A stretch of 64,000 nt of DNA from Brachybacterium sp036311905 (GCF_036311905.1 NZ_JAZDCH010000018.1:83248-147247), one strand, 5' to 3'. Counted from the stretch's first letter, positions 40,914 to 49,425 are shown. Translations and numbers: made by a program. Notes: a model not told the origin generated them from the sequence alone.

Positions 40914-42077
40914 TCACCCGGCCCGCAGGCCGCTCGCGCCATCCTCCCATCGCGAGAGCGCCGTGCTGACGGCCTCCGGGCCGGGCATCTCGCGGGCCTG
41001 CGCGAGCGCCTTGTCGAGCACCTCGGCGAGCTGGACCGTGCGGTCCTCGTCGGCCGAGCGGACCGCCGCCTCGACGATCGCCTGCGTCCACACGTTCCCG
41101 TGCACCTCCCCGGCGGGCACCGGCCCGCCGCGCAGCGCGGCGCAGAAGTCGGCGAGCGAGCCCGCGAGCTCCCAGCGCTCCGCGGCCGACGGCGCCGCGC
41201 CCTCGACGGTCTCGCCCTCCGCGGCGACGGAGCGCGGGACGGTCTCGCCGTCCCAGGTCACGGTGCCGCCCGCGCAGCTGATTCGCCAGTCGCCGTTCCA
41301 GCTGGTCTCCTGGCCGGGCGAGCACCAGGAGCCGGTGAAGGCGTGCACCGCGCCCGAGTCGTAGGTGACGTGCACGGTCGCCGCCGCATCTCCCGCGTAC
41401 CAGCTCCACGAGGGGTTGTGGGAGATCGCGCGGACCGCGACGGGGCTGCCCTCGATCAGCACCCGCGCCGCGTCGAAGGCGTGGATGGCCATGTCCACGA
41501 TCAGCGGGTGGCGCATCTCGTCGCGGAACCCGCCGAAGTGCGGCGCCTTGAAGAAGCGGGTCGCGACGATGCCCGCCCCGCCGAGGGCATCGGCCAGGCG
41601 CCGCGCCTCGTGCAGGTGCGGGTTGTACCGGCGGGACTGCGAGACCATGAACAGCTTCCCGCTCGCTTCGGCGTGCCCGGCGAGCGACACCGCCTCGGCG
41701 AGGGTCGCCGCGCACGGCTTCTCGCCGAGCACGTGCAGGCCGGCCTGGAGGGCCGCGGCGGTCACCGTGTGGTGCGCCTCTGGCACGGTCACGTCGATGA
41801 CCGCCTCCGCGACGGTCGCGAGGGCGATCTCGGTCCCGTCGGTGCCGACGGCGATCCGCTCGCGCGCCGACGGGTCCTCGATCATGTCCTGCACGGCGCG
41901 TTCGGCCGCACCGGGCACGACGTCGGCGACGCCGACGAGCCGGGCCGCGTCGGAGTCGAGCACCGTGCGGATCCAGGCACGGCCCATGCCGCCCGCGCCG
42001 ACCACGACGACGGGGACGCGAGAGTCCGAAGGGTCGGTGGGGCGGGCGAGGCTGGAGGAAGAGAGCGCCTCGGTCAT
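40914..42077 (-). CDS. Gfo/Idh/MocA-family oxidoreductase
   Basis: A 387-residue NAD(P)-dependent sugar dehydrogenase. The Rossmann motif VVVVGAGGMGRAW follows a 22-residue lead, VLGEKPCAAT carries the EKP signature, and IVDMAIHAFDAARVL gives the DxxxH catalytic pair. SWNGDWRISCAGGTVTWDG is the characteristic substrate-domain strand (landmark). The start overlaps the thuA stop (ATGA), so the two are coupled, as in the trehalose thuA-thuB arrangement where a dehydrogenase oxidises C3 of the glucosyl unit. C3 oxidation of a glycoside is my inference for the pair. Confidence 0.87.
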   Translation of the reverse strand: MTEALSSSSLARPTDPSDSRVPVVVVGAGGMGRAWIRTVLDSDAARLVGVADVVPGAAERAVQDMIEDPSARERIAVGTDGTEIALATVAEAVIDVTVPEAHHTVTAAALQAGLHVLGEKPCAATLAEAVSLAGHAEASGKLFMVSQSRRYNPHLHEARRLADALGGAGIVATRFFKAPHFGGFRDEMRHPLIVDMAIHAFDAARVLIEGSPVAVRAISHNPSWSWYAGDAAATVHVTYDSGAVHAFTGSWCSPGQETSWNGDWRISCAGGTVTWDGETVPRSVAAEGETVEGAAPSAAERWELAGSLADFCAALRGGPVPAGEVHGNVWTQAIVEAAVRSADEDRTVQLAEVLDKALAQAREMPGPEAVSTALSRWEDGASGLRAG

Positions 42078-42889
42078 GAGGTCTTCCCCGCGGCCTCAGC
42101 ATCGCCCACGCCCTGGCCGCCCTCGCCGGAGAGGAACCAGTCGGTGGGATAGCGGTCCAGGAACGGGACCTCCCGCTCGGGGCTCGCGGGCCGGGCCCAG
42201 GAGACGCCGTTGGCGATCACGCGGCGCACGTCGCGGTGGTGGTAGACGGGATAGTCCTGGTCACCGGGGGAGAAGTAGAAGATCTTCCCCTTGCCGCGAC
42301 GGAAGGTGCAGCCCGAGCGGAACACCTCGCCGCCGCTGAAGGACGAGACGAAGATCAGCTCGTCCGGGGTGGGGATGTCGAAGTGCTCGCCGTACATCTC
42401 CTGCTCGGGGATGACGATCGGATGCGGCACGCCCTCGGCGATCGGGTGGGTGGGGTCCACGGTCCACACCAGCTCGCGATCGGACTCGTTGCGCCAGCGC
42501 AGGGTGCAGGTGGTGCCCATGAGCTTCACGAAGATCTTGCTCCAGTGCCCGGAGTGCAGCACCACCAGGCCCATGCCGGAGAGGACGTGGCGCTGGACGC
42601 GGTCCACGACCTCGTCGGACACCTCGCCGTGCGCCATGTGCCCCCACCAGGTGAGCACGTCGGTCTGGGCGAGCACCTCCTCGCTGAGCCCGTGCTCGGG
42701 ATCGTCCAGCAGGGCGAAGCGGGTGGTGACGGAGTCGCCGAGGTTCTCGACGATCCCGTCGCGGATCGCGGAGTGCATGCCCTCGGGGTAGTGGCCGCGC
42801 ACGCGCTCGTCGCGCTGCTCGTGGCGGTTCTCGCCCCAGACGGTGACCCGCAGGGGGTTGGTAGCGGGGGACGGGTGGACTGTGGTCAC
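42074..42889 (-). CDS. ThuA-domain protein
   Basis: A 271-residue ThuA (trehalose utilisation) domain with a class I glutamine-amidotransferase-like fold. Landmarks are RVTVWGENRHEQRDERVRGHYPEGMH (start only), LTWWGHMAHGEVSDEVV, GLVVLHSGHWSKIF with SGH, FVSSFSGGEVFRSG and IFYFSPGDQDYP. The nucleophile cysteine of amidotransferases is absent, as usual for ThuA. I start it at GTG 42889 (SD GGAAGAGG). The frame is open to ATG 42982, but that stretch contains the 20-bp operator palindrome and reads as non-coding. First gene of the thuA-dehydrogenase-lacI operon. Confidence 0.86.
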   Translation of the reverse strand: MTTVHPSPATNPLRVTVWGENRHEQRDERVRGHYPEGMHSAIRDGIVENLGDSVTTRFALLDDPEHGLSEEVLAQTDVLTWWGHMAHGEVSDEVVDRVQRHVLSGMGLVVLHSGHWSKIFVKLMGTTCTLRWRNESDRELVWTVDPTHPIAEGVPHPIVIPEQEMYGEHFDIPTPDELIFVSSFSGGEVFRSGCTFRRGKGKIFYFSPGDQDYPVYHHRDVRRVIANGVSWARPASPEREVPFLDRYPTDWFLSGEGGQGVGDAEAAGKTS

Positions 42890-42939
42890 AGGGGCCTCTT
42901 CCTCGAGGAACAGATGGCGGCGGTCGGCCGATGGAGGGT

Positions 42940-42959
42940 GCGTCGATTCGAATCGACGC
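42940..42959. promoter_or_regulatory. Perfect 20-bp palindrome, probable LacI operator
   Basis: GCGTCGATTCGAATCGACGC is a perfect palindrome centred on CG, the usual centre of LacI-family operators. It lies 51 bp upstream of the thuA start and upstream of the LacI gene of the same operon, so autorepression with sugar induction is likely. Confidence 0.75.
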
Positions 42960-43073
42960 GACATCGAGGATGATGTTTCCATGTCCGCGCGGAGCGGCGC
43001 AAGGGGGGTGCGGGGGAAGCGCGCGGGGTAAGTGTGGCGGCGCAGAGGGTGCGGGGGTGGCGTGCCCCGCGCC

Positions 43074-43574
43074 TCAGAACCAGTCCGTAAAGCGGTCGAA
43101 GGTGCCGAAGCTCGAGACCATCGGCCACACGCGGCTGAGGAAGAACACGCTGACTGCCACGACCGCCAGCGAGATCCCGATCCCCTTGAGCGGACGGACG
43201 GGGGAGAGGGCGCGGCCGTTCTGCGGCGCGATGAACCGCTCGGGGCGGTCCCGGTTGTAGAGGACGTCGACGGTCATCCCGCTGCGGTCGATGGTGTGAT
43301 GCTCGGCGACCCAGGGGTTCGCGCGCACGGTCCGGCCACGATCCGAGGTGAACTCGATCGTCTCGATCATGTAGGTGACGCTGGAGCTGTCGCCGCGGCC
43401 GCTGTAATGGGACTGCGAGGAGATTACGCGCCCCTGGGCCTTCTGGCCGGTGGCGGCGAGACGTCGACCCCGCAGCAGCTCGACCACGGCGGTGAGGAGC
43501 CTCCACAGAGCGCCCAGCAGCATCACGCCGGGGATGACCAGGAACATCAGCGGGAGGAACTGAACTGCGGACAT
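43074..43574 (-). CDS. DUF3592 membrane protein (paralogue 1)
   Basis: A 166-residue protein with a hydrophobic N-terminal helix (FLPLMFLVIPGVMLLGALW), a soluble beta-rich DUF3592 domain (GRVISSQSH, MIETIEFTSDRGRTVRANP, VLYNRDRPERFIA) and a C-terminal helix (GIGISLAVVAVSVFFLSRVW). DUF3592 domains lie outside or in the membrane interface; function unknown. It starts 9 bp after its paralogue with an SD (GAGGAGGG). The two share the order of motifs and about one third of residues by eye, so they arose by tandem duplication. Confidence 0.8.
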   Translation of the reverse strand: MSAVQFLPLMFLVIPGVMLLGALWRLLTAVVELLRGRRLAATGQKAQGRVISSQSHYSGRGDSSSVTYMIETIEFTSDRGRTVRANPWVAEHHTIDRSGMTVDVLYNRDRPERFIAPQNGRALSPVRPLKGIGISLAVVAVSVFFLSRVWPMVSSFGTFDRFTDWF

Positions 43575-43583
43575 GAGCCCTCC

Positions 43584-44039
43584 TCAGCCCAGCGAGCCGA
43601 GGACCCAGCTGAGCCCCCAGATCACGAAGATCGCGCAGACGAGCAGGAGGACCACCGGGCGCAGCGGCGAGACCTTCAGCTCGTCGAGCGGTGCGATGAA
43701 GCTCTCCGGCTGTGCGGGATCGAAGTAGACGACCACGGAGGCTCCGGAGCGGTTGGTGCGGCCGACGTCCGAGAGCACCGGGTTCCCGCGCACGGTCCGC
43801 CCGTCGGCGGTGGTGAACTCGATGGTCTCGATGAGCGTGACCGTCCTGCTGCTGCCGACCGAGTCCGAGTTCCGGGTGACCTTCCGGAACACGGAGACCA
43901 CGCGCCCCTCGACCTGGGTGCCGCTCTCGGCGAGCCGCTGCGAGGTCCTCAGGTTGCGGAACGCCGGGATGCCGAAGCGCGAGGCGGCCGCGAGCATCAT
44001 GAGCCCGCCCAGGATCTTCATCAGACTGAACGCTTCCAC
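43584..44039 (-). CDS. DUF3592 membrane protein (paralogue 2)
   Basis: 151 residues from GTG 44039, chosen for its SD GAGGGG; the upstream open stretch is Arg/Cys-rich and looks non-coding. It has an N-terminal hydrophobic helix (MKILGGLMMLAAASRFG), the DUF3592 core (EGRVVSVFRKV, LIETIEFTTADGRTVRGNP, VYFDPAQPESFIAP) and a C-terminal helix (VVLLLVCAIFVIWGLSW). Same layout as the following gene, with which it forms a two-gene operon. Confidence 0.78.
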   Translation of the reverse strand: MEAFSLMKILGGLMMLAAASRFGIPAFRNLRTSQRLAESGTQVEGRVVSVFRKVTRNSDSVGSSRTVTLIETIEFTTADGRTVRGNPVLSDVGRTNRSGASVVVYFDPAQPESFIAPLDELKVSPLRPVVLLLVCAIFVIWGLSWVLGSLG

Positions 44040-44186
44040 AGCGCAACCCCTCGTCTCGTGCTGGTCGACTGCGTCGGCGCCCCCTCGGCACCGGTCGACG
44101 AGCACCGACCTTACCTGCTCACGGGGTCACGGCCGGACGGAGCCGGCGGGTGTGGCCGGGCGCCGGAGGCGAGACCCGGCATCGGT

Positions 44187-44786
44187 TCAGCGACGGCCGC
44201 GACGGTTCAGGTGCAGACCCAGCAGCACCGCGGCGACCTGCACCAGGCCCACCCCCGCGGCGACCATGCCGAGGATCCCCGCCGCCAGCAGCACCCCGAG
44301 GCCCGGTCGCGGCAGCCGGTCCGCCTCGAGCGGCACCGGCTGATCGGTGAGATCGGCGGGTTCGCCGAGGCGGTCGGTGAGCGCGCCGCGGAGATCCTCC
44401 GGGGCGTCCCGCGGCAGGGCGCACCAGGTCGTGGAGTAGGAGCCGTCGCCGCCGGACCCCCACAGCAGCAGCGGGGTCCCCGGCTCGATGCGGCCCAGGC
44501 CGCAGGCCGTGATCGCCGAGGACGTGCGGAGCCGGATCGTGCGCGTCTCCTCGCCCTTCCACACCGTGTCGACCACCGCGTAGTACGTGACGTCCCCCGC
44601 GATGTCGGCGATCTCGTGCTCGACGGTGACGTCCGCGATGAGGTCCGCCGCCTCGATCGCCTCGTCGAGGTCGTAGCTCATGCAGCTGCAGGCGTGGGCC
44701 GCGGGCGCCGCGACCAGCGAGACCAGCAGCAGCCAGGCCAGCATGACGAGCAGCGTTCCGCCGCGGCGCACCCCCGTGATCCCCAT
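44187..44786 (-). CDS. Secreted or membrane-anchored CSC-type (netrin/TIMP-like) protein
   Basis: A 199-residue protein with a signal peptide (residues 1-25, GVRRGGTLLVMLAWLLLVSLVAAPAAHA) whose cleavage would expose CSCMSYDLDEAIEAADLIADVTV. An N-terminal Cys-x-Cys followed by this pattern is the mark of the netrin/TIMP-like OB fold, common as a secreted domain in actinobacteria. Two more cysteines (TACGLG, TTWCALP) could form disulfides. A C-terminal helix about 170-192 and RRGRR tail anchor it in the membrane. ATG 44786 has no SD and a TATCCT box 6 nt upstream, so a leaderless mRNA is likely. Function unknown. Confidence 0.75.
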   Translation of the reverse strand: MGITGVRRGGTLLVMLAWLLLVSLVAAPAAHACSCMSYDLDEAIEAADLIADVTVEHEIADIAGDVTYYAVVDTVWKGEETRTIRLRTSSAITACGLGRIEPGTPLLLWGSGGDGSYSTTWCALPRDAPEDLRGALTDRLGEPADLTDQPVPLEADRLPRPGLGVLLAAGILGMVAAGVGLVQVAAVLLGLHLNRRGRR

Positions 44787-44924
44787 GCACCGAGGATAGG
44801 GAGGGCGGCCGACGCCCGCCACCCCTGGAGCACCCTTCGGCCCCGGATCTCCCGCGCCCCATGACCTCCCGCACTCCCGGACCGCACGTCGGGGCCGGAG
44901 CGGGCGCTGGTAGCGTCGGCGCTC

Positions 44925-45728
44925 GTGCCAGATCTCGCCGCCCTGATCCCCGCGCTCGGCCCCGCCACCTGGGCGCTGGTGTGCGCCGGGGCGCTCGTGG
45001 TGGGCCTGTCCAAGACGGCCATGCCCGGCGGCGGCACCATCGCGGTGGGACTGTTCGCGCTGGCCCTGCCGGCGAAGGAGTCCACCGCCGCCCTCCTGCT
45101 GCTGCTCATGGTGGGGGACGCGACCGCGCTCTGGGTCTACCGGCGCGAGCCCGACGTGCGCACCCTCGTACGGCTCATCCCCAGCGTCCTGATCGGCGTG
45201 GTGCTGGGGACCATCTTCTTCGCGACCGTCGGCGGGGAGACCGTCCGCACCACCATCGGCGTGATCCTGCTGGCCCTCATCGCCGTGACCGTCTGGCGCC
45301 GTCGGACGGCCCGCCGGAAGGAGCTGCGCGCCGCGTCGGCCGATACTGGGTCTGTGCGGGCGGAGCCCGCTGCCCCGGCGCTCGCCCGCGCCGGCTACGG
45401 CGTGCTCGGCGGCTTCACCACCATGGTCGCCAATGCGGGCGGGCCCGTCATGTCGATGTACTTCTACGCCATGCGCATGCCGGTGCTGACCTTCCTCGGC
45501 ACCTCCGCGTGGTTCTTCGCCGTGGTCAACGTGATCAAGCTGCCGTTCTCCGCCGGGCTCGGCCTGATCACCCGCGACACGCTCGCCATGGACCTGATGC
45601 TGGTGCCGCTGGTCCTGCTCGGCGCCTTCGTCGGTGCCCGGATCGCGCGGCGCATCCCGCAGGGGATCTTCGAGAAGGCCGTCCTCGTGCTCACGGTCGT
45701 CTCGGCGCTCGCTCTGCTCGTGCTGTGA
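44925..45728 (+). CDS. TauE/SafE-family sulfite/organosulfonate exporter-like permease
   Basis: A 267-residue membrane protein with seven to eight hydrophobic helices in two repeats: GLSKTAMPGGGTIAVGLFAL in the first and GGFTTMVANAGGPVMSMYF in the second, both conserved turns of the TauE/SafE family. These proteins export sulfite or small organic acids. GTG 44925 has TAGCGT 8 nt upstream and no SD, so it is probably leaderless. Its end overlaps the convergent WYL gene by 38 bp. Substrate not predictable. Confidence 0.87.
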   Translation: MPDLAALIPALGPATWALVCAGALVVGLSKTAMPGGGTIAVGLFALALPAKESTAALLLLLMVGDATALWVYRREPDVRTLVRLIPSVLIGVVLGTIFFATVGGETVRTTIGVILLALIAVTVWRRRTARRKELRAASADTGSVRAEPAAPALARAGYGVLGGFTTMVANAGGPVMSMYFYAMRMPVLTFLGTSAWFFAVVNVIKLPFSAGLGLITRDTLAMDLMLVPLVLLGAFVGARIARRIPQGIFEKAVLVLTVVSALALLVL

Positions 45729-46665
45729 CCCCGTCCGCCCAGCGGCCGAGCCCCCCGATGATCTCCAGCAGCTCCGGCGGCTCGATCACCTCGAGCTCCT
45801 CCCCGAGCAGGGCGAGATGCAGCGCGGTCCAGCGCAGGTCGTCGTCGCCGGCGCGCAGGATGCAGGCGTCCGGACCGTCGGGCTCGAGCGTGACCGAGCG
45901 AGCCGAGACCTGCGGGGCGATCCGCTCGTACGGGGCGAGGATCCGCACGGTCACCGACCGCTCGTAGCCGCGCACCGCGATCGACTCCCGCACGTTCTGC
46001 TCGATGTCGCCGGCGTCCCGCGGCGTGAAGGAGAAGGTGCTCGCGGAGACCTCGTGCATCCGGTCCAGGCGGAAGGTGCGCCAGTCCTCCCGCTCCAGGT
46101 CGAAGGCGTAGAGGTACCAGCGGCCCTCCATCGACAGCACCCGATACGGCTCCAGGCGGCGCTCGAAGCGCTCGCCGTCAGCCCGCTCGTAGTCCACCCT
46201 CACCCGCACCCGATCCCGCACGGCCGACGCGAGCGTCACCAGCACCTCCGAGCTGGCGGCCGGTGCCGCGTTCGTGATCACGCCCATCGCGTCCGACACC
46301 GCCTGCACCTCGGCGCGGACCTCCGGGGGCAGGATCCGGTCCAGCGCCGCGAGGGCGCGCAGGGCCTCCTCGTCCAGTCCGCTGATCCCCGAGACGGCCG
46401 TGAGCCGGAGCCCCACCGCGACCGCGAGCGCCTCGTGCGCCCCGAGCAGCAGCGGCGGCAGCTCGCGGCCGGCGCCCAGCTGGTAACCGCCGCCGTGCCC
46501 CGCGGAGGTCAGCACCGGGTAGCCCATCTGCCGCAGCCGGTCCACGTCGCGGCGGACCGTCCGCACAGTCACGTCCAGGCGGTCCGCCAGCTCCGGGCCC
46601 GTCCAGACGCTGCGGGACTGCAGCAGCGCGAGCAGCCGCAGCGCCCTCGTGGTCACATCGCCCAT
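45691..46665 (-). CDS. YafY/WYL-family transcriptional regulator
   Basis: A 324-residue regulator: an N-terminal HTH (RALRLLALLQSRSVWTGPELADRLDVTVRTVRRDVDRL, landmarks SVWTG and VRTVRRDV) followed by GYQLGAGRELPPLLLG and a WYL ligand domain (EPYRVLSMEGRWYLYAFDLEREDWRTFRLDR, landmarks). WYL domains sense nucleotides, DNA or small ligands. ATG 46665 faces a divergent membrane protein gene. The imperfect dyad at 46688 lies in the shared promoter and has a close copy at 48030, giving it a plausible small regulon. Confidence 0.88.
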   Translation of the reverse strand: MGDVTTRALRLLALLQSRSVWTGPELADRLDVTVRTVRRDVDRLRQMGYPVLTSAGHGGGYQLGAGRELPPLLLGAHEALAVAVGLRLTAVSGISGLDEEALRALAALDRILPPEVRAEVQAVSDAMGVITNAAPAASSEVLVTLASAVRDRVRVRVDYERADGERFERRLEPYRVLSMEGRWYLYAFDLEREDWRTFRLDRMHEVSASTFSFTPRDAGDIEQNVRESIAVRGYERSVTVRILAPYERIAPQVSARSVTLEPDGPDACILRAGDDDLRWTALHLALLGEELEVIEPPELLEIIGGLGRWADGVTARAERAPRRP

Positions 46666-46687
46666 GCCGCCAGTGTGCGCCCCCGGG

Positions 46688-46707
46688 CGGACAGATTCCG
46701 TCCGCCC
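46688..46707. promoter_or_regulatory. Candidate WYL-regulator operator, site 1
   Basis: CGGACAGATTCCGTCCGCCC sits between the WYL gene and the divergent membrane protein gene. Together with the preceding GGG it forms GGGCGGAC...GTCCGCCC arms (46685-46692 and 46700-46707). Sixteen of its 20 bases recur at 48030-48049. Confidence 0.6.
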
Positions 46708-46744
46708 AGCCCCACGGCGATGCGCGATGGCGCACCATGTGGGC

Positions 46745-47392
46745 ATGTCCTTCGACGTCGTGCCCCTCGACCTCCTCGCCGTGACCCTGATCGCCGTGCT
46801 GACCGCGCTCCCCGTCTCGGTGCCGCTCGCCGCCGGGGCGACGGCCGGCCCGCAGGAGCGCTGGAACGCCGCGGGACTCGCCCTCGGTGGCGGACTGCTG
46901 CTCGGCGTGCTCGGCGCGATCGTGTTGCTCCTCGCCGGTGAGCTCGCCCTGGCCTCGCTCCTGGCCCGCCTCGCGCAGGTCCCGGGCCTGCTGCTCCTGC
47001 TCACCGCGGCGGTCCTCTCGCTGCTGCGGGTCCCGCAGCCGACGCTCCCGCGGGTGCTCGGATTGATCGGCTGCCTGCTCGTCGGGCTCGGCGAGCCGCT
47101 CCAGGTGCTGCCGGCGCTGGGCGGGATCTCCAGCTCGGCGCTGGTGCTGATCGTCGGCGTCGTCGCCGAGGCCGTGGCCGTGGTGGTGATCGTGGGGCTG
47201 CTGGTCGCCGTGGCCTCCCGGGTCGAGTCGTTCGTGGGCGGTCTCGCCGTGGGCGGCGCCGTCGGAGCGCTGGTGCTGCTGATCGCGCTGCTGCTGCCGC
47301 ACGGGATCGGGGTGATCGTCCAGGTCGTGCTGATCGTCCTCGGCGTCGTCGCGGGCGTCGTGCTCTCGGCGATCCGCTCCCGCGCCGCGTAG
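46745..47392 (+). CDS. Polytopic membrane protein of unknown function
   Basis: A 215-residue, highly hydrophobic protein (Leu/Val/Ala) with about six predicted helices, for example LLAVTLIAVLTALPVSVPLA, LLLGVLGAIVLLLAGELAL and ALVLIVGVVAEAVAVVVIVG. Short polar loops; no transport motif recognised. Start at ATG 46745 (MSFDVVPLD); three upstream ATGs in GC-poorer sequence are less likely. It is divergent from the WYL regulator and shares its promoter region, so it may be a target. The SRPBCC gene starts 10 bp after its stop. Confidence 0.68.
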   Translation: MSFDVVPLDLLAVTLIAVLTALPVSVPLAAGATAGPQERWNAAGLALGGGLLLGVLGAIVLLLAGELALASLLARLAQVPGLLLLLTAAVLSLLRVPQPTLPRVLGLIGCLLVGLGEPLQVLPALGGISSSALVLIVGVVAEAVAVVVIVGLLVAVASRVESFVGGLAVGGAVGALVLLIALLLPHGIGVIVQVVLIVLGVVAGVVLSAIRSRAA

Positions 47393-47401
47393 CCTGCGGG
47401 C

Positions 47402-47977
47402 ATGGAGATCACCGGAGCCCTCACCGCCGACGGCACGGACCTGGTCCTGGTCCGTCACGTCCCCGCAGCCCGCGCCGAGGTCTGGCGCCATCTCACCGAG
47501 TCCGAGCGCCTCGCCGCCTGGTTCGGGACCTACACCGGCGATCCCGCGAGCGGGACGGTCCAGGTGGCCATGACCGCCGAGCCGGGCGACGACGTCGCCT
47601 CCGAGTACACGATCCACGCCTGCACCCCGCAGGAGCTGCTCACGGTCAGCTCCGCCGCCGGCGAGGGGACCTGGCGGCTGTCGCTCGAACTGGCCGACGG
47701 GGTCGACGCGGCCGACGGGGCCGACGCGGCCGACGGGGCCGGGCCGAACGCTGCGGCGCGCTCGGCGGGCGGCGGCACGCGCGTGGCCCTGCGCCACCAC
47801 GGCGTCCCCCGCGAGATGGTCGAGAACATCGGCCCCGGCTGGGAGTGGTACTTGGACCGCCTCACCGGCGCGGTCACCGGCGACGACGTGCCCGGGATGG
47901 ACGTCTGGGACGCGCAGTACATGAGCCTCGCGCCGGCGTACGCCGAGCTGGCGGCGGGGGAGCGAAGCGGGGACTGA
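47402..47977 (+). CDS. SRPBCC (AHSA1/Aha1-like) domain protein
   Basis: A 191-residue helix-grip protein: LVLVRHVPAARAEVWRHLTESERLAAWFG (start landmark), VQVAMTAEPGDDVAS, then TRVALRHHGVPREMVENIGPGWEWYLDRL at the end. Between strands lies a DNA-repeat-encoded insert (DGVDAADGADAADGAG, near 100-115) made from repeated GGCCGACGGGG units, which explains its lack of conservation. ATG 47402 has TAGCCT 6 nt upstream (the TAG also being the previous stop) and no SD, so it is likely leaderless or re-initiated. Such proteins often accompany WYL or ArsR regulators. Confidence 0.8.
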   Translation: MEITGALTADGTDLVLVRHVPAARAEVWRHLTESERLAAWFGTYTGDPASGTVQVAMTAEPGDDVASEYTIHACTPQELLTVSSAAGEGTWRLSLELADGVDAADGADAADGAGPNAAARSAGGGTRVALRHHGVPREMVENIGPGWEWYLDRLTGAVTGDDVPGMDVWDAQYMSLAPAYAELAAGERSGD

Positions 47978-48029
47978 GCGGGGACTGAGCGGGGCGGGAC
48001 GCAGCGGACAGGACGCACGCCCTCCATCG

Positions 48030-48049
48030 CGGACACAATCTGTCCGCCC
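48030..48049. promoter_or_regulatory. Candidate WYL-regulator operator, site 2
   Basis: CGGACACAATCTGTCCGCCC contains the dyad CGGACA-N5-TGTCCG and matches site 1 (46688) at 16 of 20 bases. It lies 64 bp upstream of the first DinB-like gene. Confidence 0.6.
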
Positions 48050-48112
48050 GGCAGGGGAACCTGGGTGCTGTCAGCGCGACTCCTCGCGACAGATCCTCGG
48101 AAGGATCCCGCC

Positions 48113-48709
48113 ATGCCGTTCCTCACCCGCAACGTGTCAACCGAGGCCGATGGCCTCGCCGCCTTCGGTTCCCGGCAGGTCCAGCAGATCATCACCACCC
48201 TGCACGCGCTGGATCCGCAGCAGCTGCGCGCGACCCCGAGCGCCTCGGAACTGAGCGTCGGCGCGATCGCGAACCACGTGATCGCGGTGGTCGACGGCAA
48301 CGCCCACGAGATCGAGCGGGCCACGGCCCGTGCGGCCTCGGCCGCGGTCGGCGACGAGGCGGTGATCCACGGGTCCGGTGAGGTGGCAGAGGATCTCAGC
48401 GATCCCTCGCTGAGCGTGCCCGACGGGGCGAGCGCCGCCTCGCTGAGCGACGCGCTCGAGCTGGCCGGGACGCGCCTCGAGGCGGCCTTGCGCGCCGCCG
48501 ACCTCGACGCCCCCGTGCCGACGCCCGACGCGCCCTGGTACACCGGCGCCGAGGACTGGAACGTGCGCTGGCTCGCGCTGCACACGATCGAGGAGGTCGC
48601 CCGGCACGCCGGGCAGGCCGACGTGATCCGCGAGAGCATCGACGGCAAGGGCGCCTACGAGCTGAACGCCCTGACCGACGGCGAGACCTGGCCGCCCGCA
48701 GGCTGGTGA
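48113..48709 (+). CDS. DinB/DUF664-like four-helix protein
   Basis: A 198-residue DinB-superfamily protein. FLTRNVSTEADGLAAFGSRQVQQIITTLHALDPQQL forms helix 1 (landmark), ELSVGAIANHVIAVVDGNAHEIE carries the first histidine, and LHTIEEVARHAGQADVIRESIDGKG carries the second pair (HTIEE..RHAGQ). These histidines bind a metal in the superfamily, which includes thiol-dependent transferases. SD GGAAGGA precedes ATG 48113. A dyad matching the WYL-gene promoter lies upstream. A second DinB-like gene follows after 56 bp. Confidence 0.83.
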   Translation: MPFLTRNVSTEADGLAAFGSRQVQQIITTLHALDPQQLRATPSASELSVGAIANHVIAVVDGNAHEIERATARAASAAVGDEAVIHGSGEVAEDLSDPSLSVPDGASAASLSDALELAGTRLEAALRAADLDAPVPTPDAPWYTGAEDWNVRWLALHTIEEVARHAGQADVIRESIDGKGAYELNALTDGETWPPAGW

Positions 48710-48765
48710 CCCCGTCGGCCGGCGAGTCGACCGCCCCCACCCCTCCCCGGACCGAAGGAGTCCTG

Positions 48766-49395
48766 ATGACCTCCGAGACCACCGCCCCCGAGACCCCCGA
48801 CGGGCGCGGACCGCGAGGCCTCGACGGCGACCTGCCCACCGTCCTCATCGACCAGATCGAGTTCCATGTGCGGGCGATGTTGCGGCCGCGCCTCGAGGGG
48901 CTCACCGATGAGGAGTACTTCTACGACCCGACCGGGACCGGCCATGCCTGGACGGTCCATCCGCGCGTGCCCGAGGGGCGGGAGGCGCCCACGTCGATCC
49001 AGGGCGGAGGCGGCGCGATGGCTATCGACTTCGAGCATCCCGAGCCGAGCCCCGCACCGTTCACCACGATCGCCTGGCGGCTGGGCCATGTGATCGTCGG
49101 CGTCCTCGCCGCCCGCAGCGCCTCCCATCACGGCGGACCACCCGCGGACTACATGACCTGGGAGTACGCCGCCACGGCCGAGGAGGCCCTCGCCCAGTTC
49201 GACGCCGAGTACGAGCGCTGGATCACCGGCGTGCGCCGCTGGGACGCGGAGGATCTCCAGGTCGCCGTCGGCGAGGCGGAGGGGCCCTACGCCCAGTACT
49301 CCCGCGCGACCCTCGTGGCCCACATCCACCGCGAGCTCATCCACCACCTCGCCGAGATCGCGCTGCTGCGGGACCTGTGGGCGCACCGGGGGTGA
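48766..49395 (+). CDS. DinB-superfamily protein
   Basis: A 209-residue protein of the DinB type: LIDQIEFHVRAMLRPRLEGLTDEEYFYDP (start), TIAWRLGHVIVGVLAARSASHHGG with the first histidine, and LVAHIHRELIHHLAEIALLRDLW with the HxxxH-like pair. The HVIV..HRELIHH pattern suits a mycothiol- or bacillithiol-linked enzyme, but no substrate can be named. SD GAAGGAG precedes ATG 48766. Likely one transcript with the preceding DinB-like gene. Confidence 0.82.
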   Translation: MTSETTAPETPDGRGPRGLDGDLPTVLIDQIEFHVRAMLRPRLEGLTDEEYFYDPTGTGHAWTVHPRVPEGREAPTSIQGGGGAMAIDFEHPEPSPAPFTTIAWRLGHVIVGVLAARSASHHGGPPADYMTWEYAATAEEALAQFDAEYERWITGVRRWDAEDLQVAVGEAEGPYAQYSRATLVAHIHRELIHHLAEIALLRDLWAHRG

Positions 49396-49425
49396 GGGTG
49401 CGGCTGAGCCTGTCGGCGTCGGGGC

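Noticed and set aside
42890..42982. ATG 42982 as the start of the ThuA gene
   Set aside because: The extra residues are encoded by the 20-bp palindrome region and look non-coding; GTG 42889 has an SD.
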